From assembly GCA_902773195.1 (NCBI GenBank), contig CACYDL010000117.1, forward strand, positions 1 to 6,441: a stretch of DNA of 6,441 bases. Direction: 5' to 3'. Positions 1 to 5,868 of the stretch are shown here, piece by piece. A model generated the notes under the pieces. It ran no database searches, was not told where the DNA came from, and saw only the letters and a list, made by a program, of their open reading frames with translations. The position numbers and the translations under genes are program-made. The DNA comes from an uncultured Lachnospiraceae bacterium. GTDB lineage: Bacteria > Bacillota_A > Clostridia > Lachnospirales > Lachnospiraceae. Each line of letters starts with the position of its first letter. Positions within the stretch are counted from its first letter, which is position 1.

Positions 1-641
1 GCCCCGGTCCCCCGCCGGAGAACGAATTCGTTTCCGTCGATGTGGGAGACGTAGCCCAGGTTGACGATGAAGCTCTGATGGCACCGCAGGAATTCCCCGT
101 GGTCCGCCAGCTTCTCCTCCAGGGAGTTGAGCCTCATGCTGACGGAATAGATTTCTCCGTCGAGGCGGATATGCACCCGGTGCAGCTCGCTCTCCAGGAC
201 GACGACGCGCCGGAGCGGTATGTCCACGGGCATGTGGCTGTAGATGATGTGAAGGGACGCCTCCCGGCCGATCCGGCCGTTCCGGATGAGACGCTCCATC
301 GTCTCCGAGAAGGTCTCCGGCGTGACGGGCTTGAGAAGAAAGCCCGCGGCCTCGACCCGGTAGCTGTCCACGGCGCTGTCGATCATGGACGTGATGAAGA
401 CGATGACCGCACCGGGATCCCGTTCCCTCAGGATCTCCGCCGTGCGGATGCCGTCCTGCCCCGGCAGAAGGACGTCCAGAAGATAGAGATCGAAGCCCTT
501 CCCGGAGGCGAGAAGACCGTCGGCGTCCTCAAAGGGAACGATCTCGGCCCCGGTTCCGCGCACGCCGAAAAACGCTTCCGCGATGCGGATCACCTCGTCC
601 CTCTCCCTCTTATCATCATCACATACGGCTATTCGGAACAT
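1..641 (-). CDS. LytTR-family response regulator (AgrA/LytT type), C-terminus cut by window edge
   Basis: The protein is a two-component response regulator that would bind DNA once phosphorylated by a sensor kinase. Reading leftwards from ATG 641-639 gives 213 open codons with no stop before the edge; it begins MFRIAVCDDDKRERDE. The receiver domain spans roughly residues 1-120. Its acidic pocket is D8-D10, the phospho-acceptor is D56 in YLLDVLLPGQDG, the switch threonine is T84 in VFITS, and the conserved lysine is K104 in LLKPV. A LytTR DNA-binding domain follows from about residue 130 and includes the hallmark FLRCHQSFIVNLGYV (184-198). Family members are about 240-250 residues, so some 30-40 residues are probably missing. 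The start is supported by GGAAGGTG three bases upstream and by a promoter at 670-698. No kinase lies inside the window; one may lie off the left edge. It is divergent from the symporter gene, a plausible target. Family assignment is firm; the target is inferred. Confidence 0.93.
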   Translation of the reverse strand, partial: MFRIAVCDDDKRERDEVIRIAEAFFGVRGTGAEIVPFEDADGLLASGKGFDLYLLDVLLPGQDGIRTAEILRERDPGAVIVFITSMIDSAVDSYRVEAAGFLLKPVTPETFSETMERLIRNGRIGREASLHIIYSHMPVDIPLRRVVVLESELHRVHIRLDGEIYSVSMRLNSLEEKLADHGEFLRCHQSFIVNLGYVSHIDGNEFVLRRGTG

Positions 642-669
642 AAACACCTTCCCGGATCAAATCTCTCTC

Positions 670-698
670 AGGATATAAAATTCCCCCTGTTTCGTCAA
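670..698 (-). promoter_or_regulatory. Sigma-70-type promoter for the response regulator gene
   Basis: On the minus strand TTGACG (698-693, five of six consensus bases) is followed after exactly 17 bases by TATCCT (675-670, four of six). Transcription would start near 663, leaving a leader of about 20 bases before the ATG at 641, with the GGAAGGTG ribosome binding site in it. This is the best-spaced promoter in the divergent intergenic region. It was called by eye from consensus only. Confidence 0.6.
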
Positions 699-756
699 GT
701 CCGCCCTTCCCCTCCCCGCCCGGGCGCGGAGGCGTTCTTTCCCGCCGCCGGAAGAT

Positions 757-767
757 GCAGAATCTGC
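757..767. promoter_or_regulatory. Palindrome GCAGAATCTGC, candidate operator between divergent promoters
   Basis: GCAGA and TCTGC form a perfect inverted repeat around one central A. The site lies between the two divergent promoters, about 60 bases upstream of the regulator's -35 and about 45 bases upstream of the symporter's -10. That is a sensible place for a shared operator. LytTR proteins usually bind direct repeats, so the binding protein is unknown and the site may be chance. Confidence 0.25.
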
Positions 768-782
768 CCCTTTTTCGCATTA

Positions 783-818
783 TTGACAGAATACATTTTC
801 CCCGGCCTTTTTTATACT
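783..818 (+). promoter_or_regulatory. Probable weak or activator-dependent promoter for the symporter gene
   Basis: TATACT at 813-818 is a good -10 element (five of six bases). A perfect TTGACA occurs at 783-788, but 24 bases separate the two, too far for a normal -35. At the proper 17-base spacing the hexamer is AATACA (790-795), which matches only the last three consensus bases. A good -10 with a poor -35 is what activator-dependent promoters often look like. Transcription would begin near 825, about 57 bases before the start codon. Confidence 0.45.
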
Positions 819-831
819 GAATATGAGTAAG

Positions 832-855
832 TCTGCGGACTGCCCGCGGATTTTT
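832..855 (+). terminator. Hairpin plus T5 in the symporter leader (attenuator-like or 5' stabilising stem)
   Basis: TCTGCGG (832-838) pairs with CCGCGGA (844-850) through seven base pairs, one of them a G-U pair. The loop is ACTGC, and TTTTT follows at once (851-855). This is the form of a small intrinsic terminator, sitting between the symporter -10 and its ribosome binding site. If transcription starts near 825 the stem is almost at the 5' end of the mRNA. There it may be too close to act as a terminator and more likely protects the message. It could instead stop longer transcripts coming from upstream. Confidence 0.4.
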
Positions 856-868
856 CATTCATGTCATG

Positions 869-875
869 AGGAGGT
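869..875 (+). promoter_or_regulatory. Strong ribosome binding site of the symporter gene
   Basis: AGGAGGT lies six bases before the ATG at 882. It is a near-perfect anti-Shine-Dalgarno match and fixes the start codon of the symporter. Confidence 0.85.
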
Positions 876-881
876 AACAGT

Positions 882-2336
882 ATGAACATCAATCTACTCG
901 TAACCGTGGTGGTCGTCCTGTATCTGCTGGCGATGCTTTTCATCGGCTGGTACTCTTCCACCAAGATCACAAGCAACACGGACTTCGTCGTCGCAGGACG
1001 CCGGCTCGGCCCGCTGCTCATGGCGGGAACCCTTGCCGCCACTGAGATCGGCGGCGGCAGCTCCCTCGGCGTCGTCCAGAACGGCATGGGCAATTACGGA
1101 CTCAGCGCCGCCTGGTACATCATCACCATGGGCATCGCGTTCATCATCCTGAGCTTCCTGGCCCCGAAGTTCCGCGGCGCCACGGTCAAGACCGTTCCGG
1201 AATACTTCCGCCGCCGCTACGGCAAGGGAAGCGGACTGATCACCGCCGTCATCATGTTCCTGCCGCTGATCGGACTGACCGCCGGACAGTTCATCGCCTC
1301 GGCCGTCATCCTTTCCACGATGCTCGGCATCAACTACCAGGTGGCGGTCATCATCGTCGCGGTCGTCGTCACGGTCTACTCGATCATGGGCGGACTGTGG
1401 AGCGTCACGCTGACCGACTTCATCCAGGTCTTCCTGATCGTCATCGGCATGATCATCGCGATTCCCTTCGCTCTCAGATATGCGGGCGGCTGGAGCAATG
1501 TCGTCGCCAACGTCCCGGAGGGCACCATGAGCCTCTTCAAGGGCTATGACATGTTCGGCATCATCTCCCTCGTCATCATGTACGTCGCCACCTTCTCCGT
1601 CGGACAGGAAGCGGTCTCCCGCTTCTACGCGGCCAGGGACGGCAAAGCGGCGAAGGGCGGTGCCTGGATCGCGGCGGTCATCAATTTCGTCTACGCCTTC
1701 ATCCCGACGATCCTCGGCATCATCACCCTCGCCCTCATCAACATGGGCAAGTTCAACTCCGCTGATTTCGAATCCGTCGGCGCGCGCTACGCGCTCCCGG
1801 TGCTCGCCATCGAGGTCATGCCCGCCATCATCTGCGGCCTGCTCTTCAGCGGCATCATCTCCGCGACGATGTCCAGCTCCGACTCCGACCTTCTCGGCGC
1901 GGGCTCCATCTTCGCGAACGACATCTACAAGCGCGTCATCCGGCCGGAGGCTTCCGACGCGGAAGTCATGAAGGTCACCAAGATCACGATGTGCGTCGTC
2001 GGCGTGGCCTCCATGTTCATCGCGCTCTTCAACACGCAGAGCCTGATCACGATTCTGATGTTCTGCTTCACCCTCCGCGCGGCGGGCTCCTTCTTCCCGT
2101 ATGTTCTCGGACATTACTGGGGAAAGGCCTCCACGGCCGGAACCATCGCGTCCCTGATCGCGGGCACGGTCGTCGTCGTGTACCTCGACCAGTTCTCGGG
2201 CGGCAACCTGTTCGGCATCCACTTCAGCCAGACCATCGTCCCCGGACTGGTGGCGGCGCTCATCTTCTTCGTCATCTTCTCTCTCATCTTCCCGCCGAAG
2301 AAAGAGACGACGGAGCTCTCTGCCGAGGAAGAATAA
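882..2336 (+). CDS. Sodium:solute symporter (SSS family) permease
   Basis: This inner-membrane permease takes up a solute driven by sodium. The 484-residue length is normal for the family (PutP, PanF and relatives). The N-terminus is a membrane helix (LLVTVVVVLYLLAMLFIGWY) followed by the usual FVVAGRRLGPLLMAGTLAAT segment (35-54). The family signature region is GGLWSVTLTDFIQVFLIVIG (170-189). The intracellular GQEAVSRFYAARD motif is at 241-253. The helix motif ISATMSSSDSDLL (326-338) carries the Ser/Thr residues that in characterised members help form the Na2 sodium site. Hydrophobic segments run throughout, and the short charged tail (PPKKETTELSAEEE) is probably cytoplasmic. The start is set by AGGAGGT at 869-875. 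It is transcribed alone, with a terminator directly downstream, and diverges from a LytTR response regulator. The substrate cannot be read from the sequence; amino acids, pantothenate-like compounds, sugars and organic acids are all known for the family. Confidence 0.93.
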   Translation: MNINLLVTVVVVLYLLAMLFIGWYSSTKITSNTDFVVAGRRLGPLLMAGTLAATEIGGGSSLGVVQNGMGNYGLSAAWYIITMGIAFIILSFLAPKFRGATVKTVPEYFRRRYGKGSGLITAVIMFLPLIGLTAGQFIASAVILSTMLGINYQVAVIIVAVVVTVYSIMGGLWSVTLTDFIQVFLIVIGMIIAIPFALRYAGGWSNVVANVPEGTMSLFKGYDMFGIISLVIMYVATFSVGQEAVSRFYAARDGKAAKGGAWIAAVINFVYAFIPTILGIITLALINMGKFNSADFESVGARYALPVLAIEVMPAIICGLLFSGIISATMSSSDSDLLGAGSIFANDIYKRVIRPEASDAEVMKVTKITMCVVGVASMFIALFNTQSLITILMFCFTLRAAGSFFPYVLGHYWGKASTAGTIASLIAGTVVVVYLDQFSGGNLFGIHFSQTIVPGLVAALIFFVIFSLIFPPKKETTELSAEEE

Positions 2337-2374
2337 GCCCGGCGGTTTAAGGGAAAAAATACCCGGAATCAACG

Positions 2375-2416
2375 CTACCCGGCGCAGCTGCTGCGCCGGG
2401 TAGTTTTCTCTTTCTC
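2375..2416 (+). terminator. Strong rho-independent terminator of the symporter gene
   Basis: The 13-base arm CTACCCGGCGCAG (2375-2387) pairs perfectly with its complement at 2391-2403 around the loop CTG. TTTTCTCTTTCTC follows. It begins 38 bases after the symporter stop and lies between convergent genes. On the minus strand the same stem lacks an adjacent T-run. There, however, the TACCCGG arm could instead pair with CCGGGTA (2366-2360), which is followed at once by T6 (2359-2354), so the element may also end the opposing operon. Confidence 0.92.
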
Positions 2417-2490
2417 CCGTCAGATCCGGAACCGCGAATTCAAAGACGGATGATCTTTGCGCGCCGGCTTTTTCGCTCCCCCGGCCCTTC

Positions 2491-2859
2491 TCACTCCACT
2501 TCCTTTGTGGCGATCATGTCGACGCCCGTGCCCGCGATGTCGCGGATCAGTACGTCCCCGATATGGACGGGACAGGGAACCGATACGCCCCGCAGGTCCC
2601 GGATCACGTCCATGATCCTCTCCTTCGGGATATCGGAAGCCGTCTTCAGCGGCACCATCCGCTCTCCCTTCCTGCTCCCGTAGACGCGGACGGAGCTGGT
2701 CACGATGCGTCTCGGCGCGGTCACCTCCTTGCGGGCGTACTGCTCGCCTCTCGGGCACGTATTTCCCGTCACGAGCTCGATCCTGCCCTTCGCGTCCATC
2801 AGGACCTCGATCTGGCAGCCCAGCGGGCATCCTATGCAGGTCAGATTCCTCGTCTCCAT
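2491..2859 (-). CDS. COG3862/DUF1667 small four-cysteine (putative Fe-S) protein
   Basis: This 122-residue protein belongs to the uncharacterised COG3862/DUF1667 family, which is regularly encoded after the two FAD oxidoreductases found upstream here. The N-terminus reads LTCIGCPLGCQIEV, then GNTCPRGEQYA. This gives C8-x2-C11-x3-C15 and a fourth cysteine at C35, the layout of the [4Fe-4S]-binding N-terminus of molybdopterin oxidoreductases. Iron-sulfur binding is therefore likely but unproved. The rest (about 45-122) has the family's VRVYGSRKGERMVPLKT and VHIGDVLIRDIAGTGVDMIAT stretches; another cysteine, C96, lies in VPCPVHIGDV. The ATG shares one base with the stop of the preceding gene (TGATG), so translation is probably coupled; GGAGGAG sits eight bases before it. 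A GTG at 2862 is an alternative start adding one residue. It probably serves as an electron-transfer or assembly partner of the two dehydrogenases. Confidence 0.88.
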   Translation of the reverse strand: METRNLTCIGCPLGCQIEVLMDAKGRIELVTGNTCPRGEQYARKEVTAPRRIVTSSVRVYGSRKGERMVPLKTASDIPKERIMDVIRDLRGVSVPCPVHIGDVLIRDIAGTGVDMIATKEVE

Positions 2860-4166
2860 CACGCGTTCTCCTCCACTTTAATCTCGATCGACTGAAGATC
2901 CGGATGGGCCGCGAGAAGCTTCTCCGTGATCACGAGCTCCTCCATCTCCCCCGGCGCCATCACGCGCCGCTTTTTTGTCAGGACCGGTTTGCCGTCAAGG
3001 CAGAGAACCACCCGGCGGTCCGTCATCACCTCGCCCACGCGGAAGCGGATCTTGAGCCATCCGCTGACCCGGTCCGGCGCGACGGAGGAGGGCACGGTGT
3101 AGCGGATCCCTCCCGCATACTTCACCTCGATCCGCTCCGGCTCCGGGTTCTCCGGCCCGTCCGCCGCAGCCTCCGTCTGTCTGCGGACATAGTCCGCCGC
3201 GCTTCGTCCCGCCAGAGCGGCCTCCTCGCTCACATAGTCCACCAGGTCGTGCACGTGGAGGACGTTTCCCGCCGCGAAGACGCCGGGAACCGAGGTCTCC
3301 AGCGACTCGTTGACCACAGGCCCGTTAGTGGTGCGGCTCATGTCCGCCCCGAGGCCGATCGTCAGCTCGTTTTCCGGGAGGAGACCGACGGACAGAAGAA
3401 GCGTGTCGCAGTCGTAGTGCTCCTCGGTGCCGGGGATCGGCTTGCGGTCGGGTCCCACCTCGGCGATCACCACGCCCTCGACCCTCTCCTTGCCCTCGAT
3501 CCTGACCACCGTGTGGGAGAGCTTCAGCGGAATGCCGAAGTCGTCCAGGCACTGGACGATATTTCTCTTCAGCCCACCCGAGTAGGGCATGAGCTCGGCG
3601 CAGACCAGGACCTTGGCTCCCTCCAGGGTCATGCGGCGGGCCATGATGAGGCCGATGTCGCCGGACCCCAGGATCACGACCCGGCGGCCGGGGAGATAGC
3701 CCTCGATGTTGACGAGCCTCTGCGCCGTGCCGGCCGAGAAGATGCCCGCGGGACGGAAGCCGGGGATATTGAGGGCCCCGCGGCTCCTCTCCCGGCAGCC
3801 CATCGCCAGGACCACGGCGCCGGCGCTGATCCGGATGAGTCCGTCGGTCTCATTGACCGCCAGGATCTCCTTGCGGCCGTCCTCCTCCGCCGTGAGGGAA
3901 ATCACCATGGTGTCGGTCTTGCAGGGGATCTCCCTCTCGAGGACCCGGTCGATGTAGCGCTCCGCGTACTCCGGCCCGGTCAGCTCCTCCTGGAAGGTGT
4001 GGAGTCCGAAGCCGTTGTGAATGCACTGGTTGAGGATGCCCCCCAGACGGGTGTCCCTCTCCAGCACCAGCATGTCTCTCTCGCCGGCGTCATACGCGGC
4101 CACCGCCGCCGCCAGTCCCGCCGGACCGCCTCCGATTATCACAAGATTTACATTTGTCTTATCCAT
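2859..4166 (-). CDS. FAD/NAD(P)-dependent oxidoreductase, partner in a glycerol-3-phosphate-type dehydrogenase cluster
   Basis: This 435-residue cytoplasmic flavoprotein belongs to the pyridine nucleotide-disulfide oxidoreductase class. The FAD Rossmann motif is IIGGGPAG (10-17), ending in the acidic residue of VLERD (34-38). The NAD(P) Rossmann motif is VVILGSGDIG (163-172). AMGCRER (121-127) and the TSVPGVFAAGNV segment (291-302) are the usual conserved flavin-side motifs. No CxxC redox-disulfide is seen; instead LNQCIHNGFGLHTFQEELTG (44-63) marks the subfamily found beside BFD-type FAD dehydrogenases. About 100 residues after 330 form a C-terminal extension. It most likely moves electrons between the first flavoprotein's Fe-S cluster and a nicotinamide. 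The start ATG has GGAGGA four bases upstream (4176-4171). The gap to the upstream gene is 42 bases, and the gene overlaps the downstream one by one base, so a single operon is likely. Its redox partner and flow direction are inferred. Confidence 0.9.
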   Translation of the reverse strand: MDKTNVNLVIIGGGPAGLAAAVAAYDAGERDMLVLERDTRLGGILNQCIHNGFGLHTFQEELTGPEYAERYIDRVLEREIPCKTDTMVISLTAEEDGRKEILAVNETDGLIRISAGAVVLAMGCRERSRGALNIPGFRPAGIFSAGTAQRLVNIEGYLPGRRVVILGSGDIGLIMARRMTLEGAKVLVCAELMPYSGGLKRNIVQCLDDFGIPLKLSHTVVRIEGKERVEGVVIAEVGPDRKPIPGTEEHYDCDTLLLSVGLLPENELTIGLGADMSRTTNGPVVNESLETSVPGVFAAGNVLHVHDLVDYVSEEAALAGRSAADYVRRQTEAAADGPENPEPERIEVKYAGGIRYTVPSSVAPDRVSGWLKIRFRVGEVMTDRRVVLCLDGKPVLTKKRRVMAPGEMEELVITEKLLAAHPDLQSIEIKVEENA

Positions 4167-4208
4167 CTCATCCTCCAGACTGCGCGGAATCCGTCGTCCG
4201 ACCCTGTT

Positions 4209-5660
4209 TTACATGCGGTCCTTCACCAGGCCGACGATCACCCTGGAGCGGCCGCCCGCCTTGGTGATATCCGCCGCGTCGACACCCCACTCCTCCGCGA
4301 GAATGTCCATGATCCTCGGAGAGCAGAAGCCTCCCTGGCACCGTCCCATGCCCGCCCGGACGCGTCTCTTGACTCCGTCGAGGCTCTTCGCACCGAGGGG
4401 CCGGCGGATCGCGTCCCGTATCTGGCCCTCGCTGATCTGCTCGCAGCGGCACACGATTCTCCCGTACTCCGGCTTTTCCGCGATCAGCGCCGCCAAATCC
4501 TCCAGCGGCAGCTCCTTCGGATCGATGAAGCCGCGGCGGGTGCCGTCGAAATCGGGGTTGGCGGGCAGGTCCAGCCGCCCGGCCAGAAGCTCCGCCGTCT
4601 CCCGCCCGATGGCGGGCGCCGCCGTCAGACCGGGCGACTCGATGCCGGCGCAGTCGAAGAATCCGGGGGCGTCCGCCGCCTCACCCAGAATGAAGTCGTG
4701 GCGCGCCTCGTGGGCCCGGAGCCCCGCGAAGCTCGTGATCACGTCCCTGAGAGGCAGGTCGTCGAAGGCGAGTCCCGCCTTTTCCATCAGGTCGTCGAAG
4801 CCCTCCGAGGTCGTGTCGACGCCTTCCTTGTCGTCGATATCCTCCGCCGTCGGCCCCACGATGGTGTTGCCGTGCACCGTCGGGGAGACCAGGACGCCCT
4901 TGCCGAACCTGCCGGGCACCTGGAACACGGTGTGCTTCACATAGCCGCCGGTCCGGCGGTCGAGCAGCAGGTAATCGCCCTTCCGGGGGGTAATCGTGAT
5001 CTTCTCCTTCGAGACCATGTTGTGGAGGATGTCCGCGTAGACGCCCGCGGCGTTGACCACCGCGCGGGTCCGCACCGTCCCCTCCATCGTCTGCACGATC
5101 CAGCAGGGACGCCCCTCCTCGTCCGTCGACGCGGTCAGTCCCTTCACCTCCGTGTTGAACCGGAATTCCACCCCGTTGGTGAACGCGTTCTCCGCGAAGG
5201 CGATCGTCGCGCCGAAGGGACACACGATCCCCGCCGTCGGCGCGTAGAGGGCGGCCACCGGGACGTGCCCGACGCTGGGTTCCAGCTCCTTGAGCCGCTC
5301 GCGCCCGACGATCTCCAGCCCCCTGACGCCGTTCTTCCGCCCGTTCTCCATCAGCTTTTCCAGCTTGGGAATGTCCTCTTCGCCGAGGGCGAGCACCAGG
5401 GAGCCGTTGTTTCTGTAGGCGAAATCCAGCTCCTTTGAAAGGTCCGGGTACATACCGCAGCCGATCAGGTTGTAATGGGCCATCTTTGAGCCGTACGCGG
5501 CGTCGAACCCGGCGTGAATGATCGCCGAATTGGCCTTGGAGGTCCCGGTGCACACGTCCTCCGAGCGCTCCATCAGGCAGAATTTTCCCTTGTAGGCGGA
5601 CAGGAACCTCGCCACCGCGCAGCCTGTGATCCCGCCTCCGATAATGACAACGTCGTACAT
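4209..5660 (-). CDS. DAO-fold FAD dehydrogenase with C-terminal BFD-type [2Fe-2S] domain (GlpA/LhgO-like)
   Basis: This 483-residue flavoprotein would oxidise a hydroxy substrate. Glycerol-3-phosphate is the substrate assumed for clostridial homologues, although the sequence also resembles L-2-hydroxyglutarate oxidase. The FAD motif VVIIGGGITGCAVA (4-17) ends with the acidic residue in LMERS (29-33). TSKANSAIIHAGFD (40-53) is the conserved flavin-contact stretch and resembles the NSGVIHAG of LhgO. The DAO domain extends to about residue 365 (FAGLRAHEARHDFILGE, 311-327; GIESPGLTAAPAIG, 339-352). The C-terminal domain has C404-x-C406 and C441-x4-C446 (IVCRCEQ and GRCQGGFC), the four ligands of a Fer2_BFD [2Fe-2S] cluster. 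It has no membrane anchor. The ATG at 5660 was chosen because AAAGGAGG lies just upstream and it starts directly at the FAD motif. A GTG at 5723 in frame would add 21 arginine-rich residues without a binding site. It is the first gene of the three-gene redox cluster. Confidence 0.9.
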   Translation of the reverse strand: MYDVVIIGGGITGCAVARFLSAYKGKFCLMERSEDVCTGTSKANSAIIHAGFDAAYGSKMAHYNLIGCGMYPDLSKELDFAYRNNGSLVLALGEEDIPKLEKLMENGRKNGVRGLEIVGRERLKELEPSVGHVPVAALYAPTAGIVCPFGATIAFAENAFTNGVEFRFNTEVKGLTASTDEEGRPCWIVQTMEGTVRTRAVVNAAGVYADILHNMVSKEKITITPRKGDYLLLDRRTGGYVKHTVFQVPGRFGKGVLVSPTVHGNTIVGPTAEDIDDKEGVDTTSEGFDDLMEKAGLAFDDLPLRDVITSFAGLRAHEARHDFILGEAADAPGFFDCAGIESPGLTAAPAIGRETAELLAGRLDLPANPDFDGTRRGFIDPKELPLEDLAALIAEKPEYGRIVCRCEQISEGQIRDAIRRPLGAKSLDGVKRRVRAGMGRCQGGFCSPRIMDILAEEWGVDAADITKAGGRSRVIVGLVKDRM

Positions 5661-5664
5661 AATG

Positions 5665-5672
5665 CCTCCTTT
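5665..5672 (-). promoter_or_regulatory. Ribosome binding site deciding the start of the BFD-type dehydrogenase
   Basis: AAAGGAGG (5672-5665 on the minus strand) is four bases before the ATG at 5660-5658. It argues against the in-frame GTG at 5723, which lies inside a repeat unit. Confidence 0.75.
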
Positions 5673-5707
5673 ATGTCCCGCCCGCCTCCGTCTGCCGGTC
5701 GGCGCAG

Positions 5708-5868
5708 TCAGGACCTTCCTCACTACTGCCTGCGGAGCAGCGCCGGCGGTGCTTCTCTCCTCCCGGCCCGCCGGGCGGCGGGGTCAGGATCTTCCTCTCT
5801 TCTGCCCCTGCAGCGGCGCGGTCAGGATTTTCCTCACTTCTGCCTGCGGAGCAGCGCGATCAGGACCT
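5708..5868. repeat. Degenerate 38-base tandem repeat array across the MFS gene's 3' end
   Basis: Units begin TCAGGA at 5708, 5784 and 5822, and a 9-base remnant (TCAGGACCT) lies at 5860. Successive distances are 76, 38 and 38 bases, so the period is 38. The slot at 5746-5783 is filled by a much-diverged unit. Units 5708 and 5822 agree at 33 of 38 positions, and units 5784 and 5822 at 30 of 38. Each of the three good units holds a dyad AGGA-N3-TCCT with a different centre (CCT, TCT or TTT). Two also hold CTGC-GGA-GCAG. The unit at 5822 contains the last MFS codons (minus strand, ending LLRRQK-stop); the others are downstream of that gene. There are no unique spacers, so this is not CRISPR. Its function is unknown; it may be a slippage or duplication product, or a row of regulator sites between the transporter and the redox operon. 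Confidence 0.8.
5767..5782 (-). other. GC-rich hairpin in the MFS-dehydrogenase intergenic region
   Basis: CCCGCCG (5767-5773) and CGGCGGG (5776-5782) are complementary around two bases, giving in practice a six-pair stem with a four-base loop. No T-run follows on either strand, so it does not look like an intrinsic terminator. In a joint transcript it could block exonucleases or set different mRNA levels for the transporter and the redox genes. It lies in the degenerate repeat unit. Confidence 0.4.

Noticed and set aside
783..788. Perfect TTGACA as the symporter's -35
   Set aside because: It is 24 bases from the TATACT -10, and no -10 sequence is found at normal spacing; it may be chance or part of an activator site.
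42..830. A 262-codon plus-strand frame at the left edge
   Set aside because: It is antisense to the LytTR response regulator, whose receiver and DNA-binding motifs are clear, and it then runs across the promoter region.
823..885. A 20-residue leader ORF whose stop overlaps the symporter ATG (ATGA)
   Set aside because: No ribosome binding site precedes it, and its ATG lies at or before the predicted transcription start, so it is probably not translated.
894..2372. A 492-codon minus-strand frame opposite the symporter
   Set aside because: The translation is an Asp/Glu/Arg/His-rich low-complexity shadow of a hydrophobic membrane protein gene, with no family resemblance.
2904..5438. An 844-codon open frame on the plus strand
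   Set aside because: It lies antisense to two well-supported FAD oxidoreductase genes. Its translation is rich in Arg, His, Asp and Leu with no recognisable domain, typical of GC-rich antisense frames lacking stops.
5661..5723. A 21-residue N-terminal extension of the BFD-type dehydrogenase from GTG 5723
   Set aside because: The extension is arginine-rich, starts inside a repeat unit without a binding site, and precedes an ATG that has AAAGGAGG and opens straight into the FAD motif.
5708..5859. A CRISPR array
   Set aside because: The 38-base units abut one another with no unique spacers, and the units are degenerate and partly coding.
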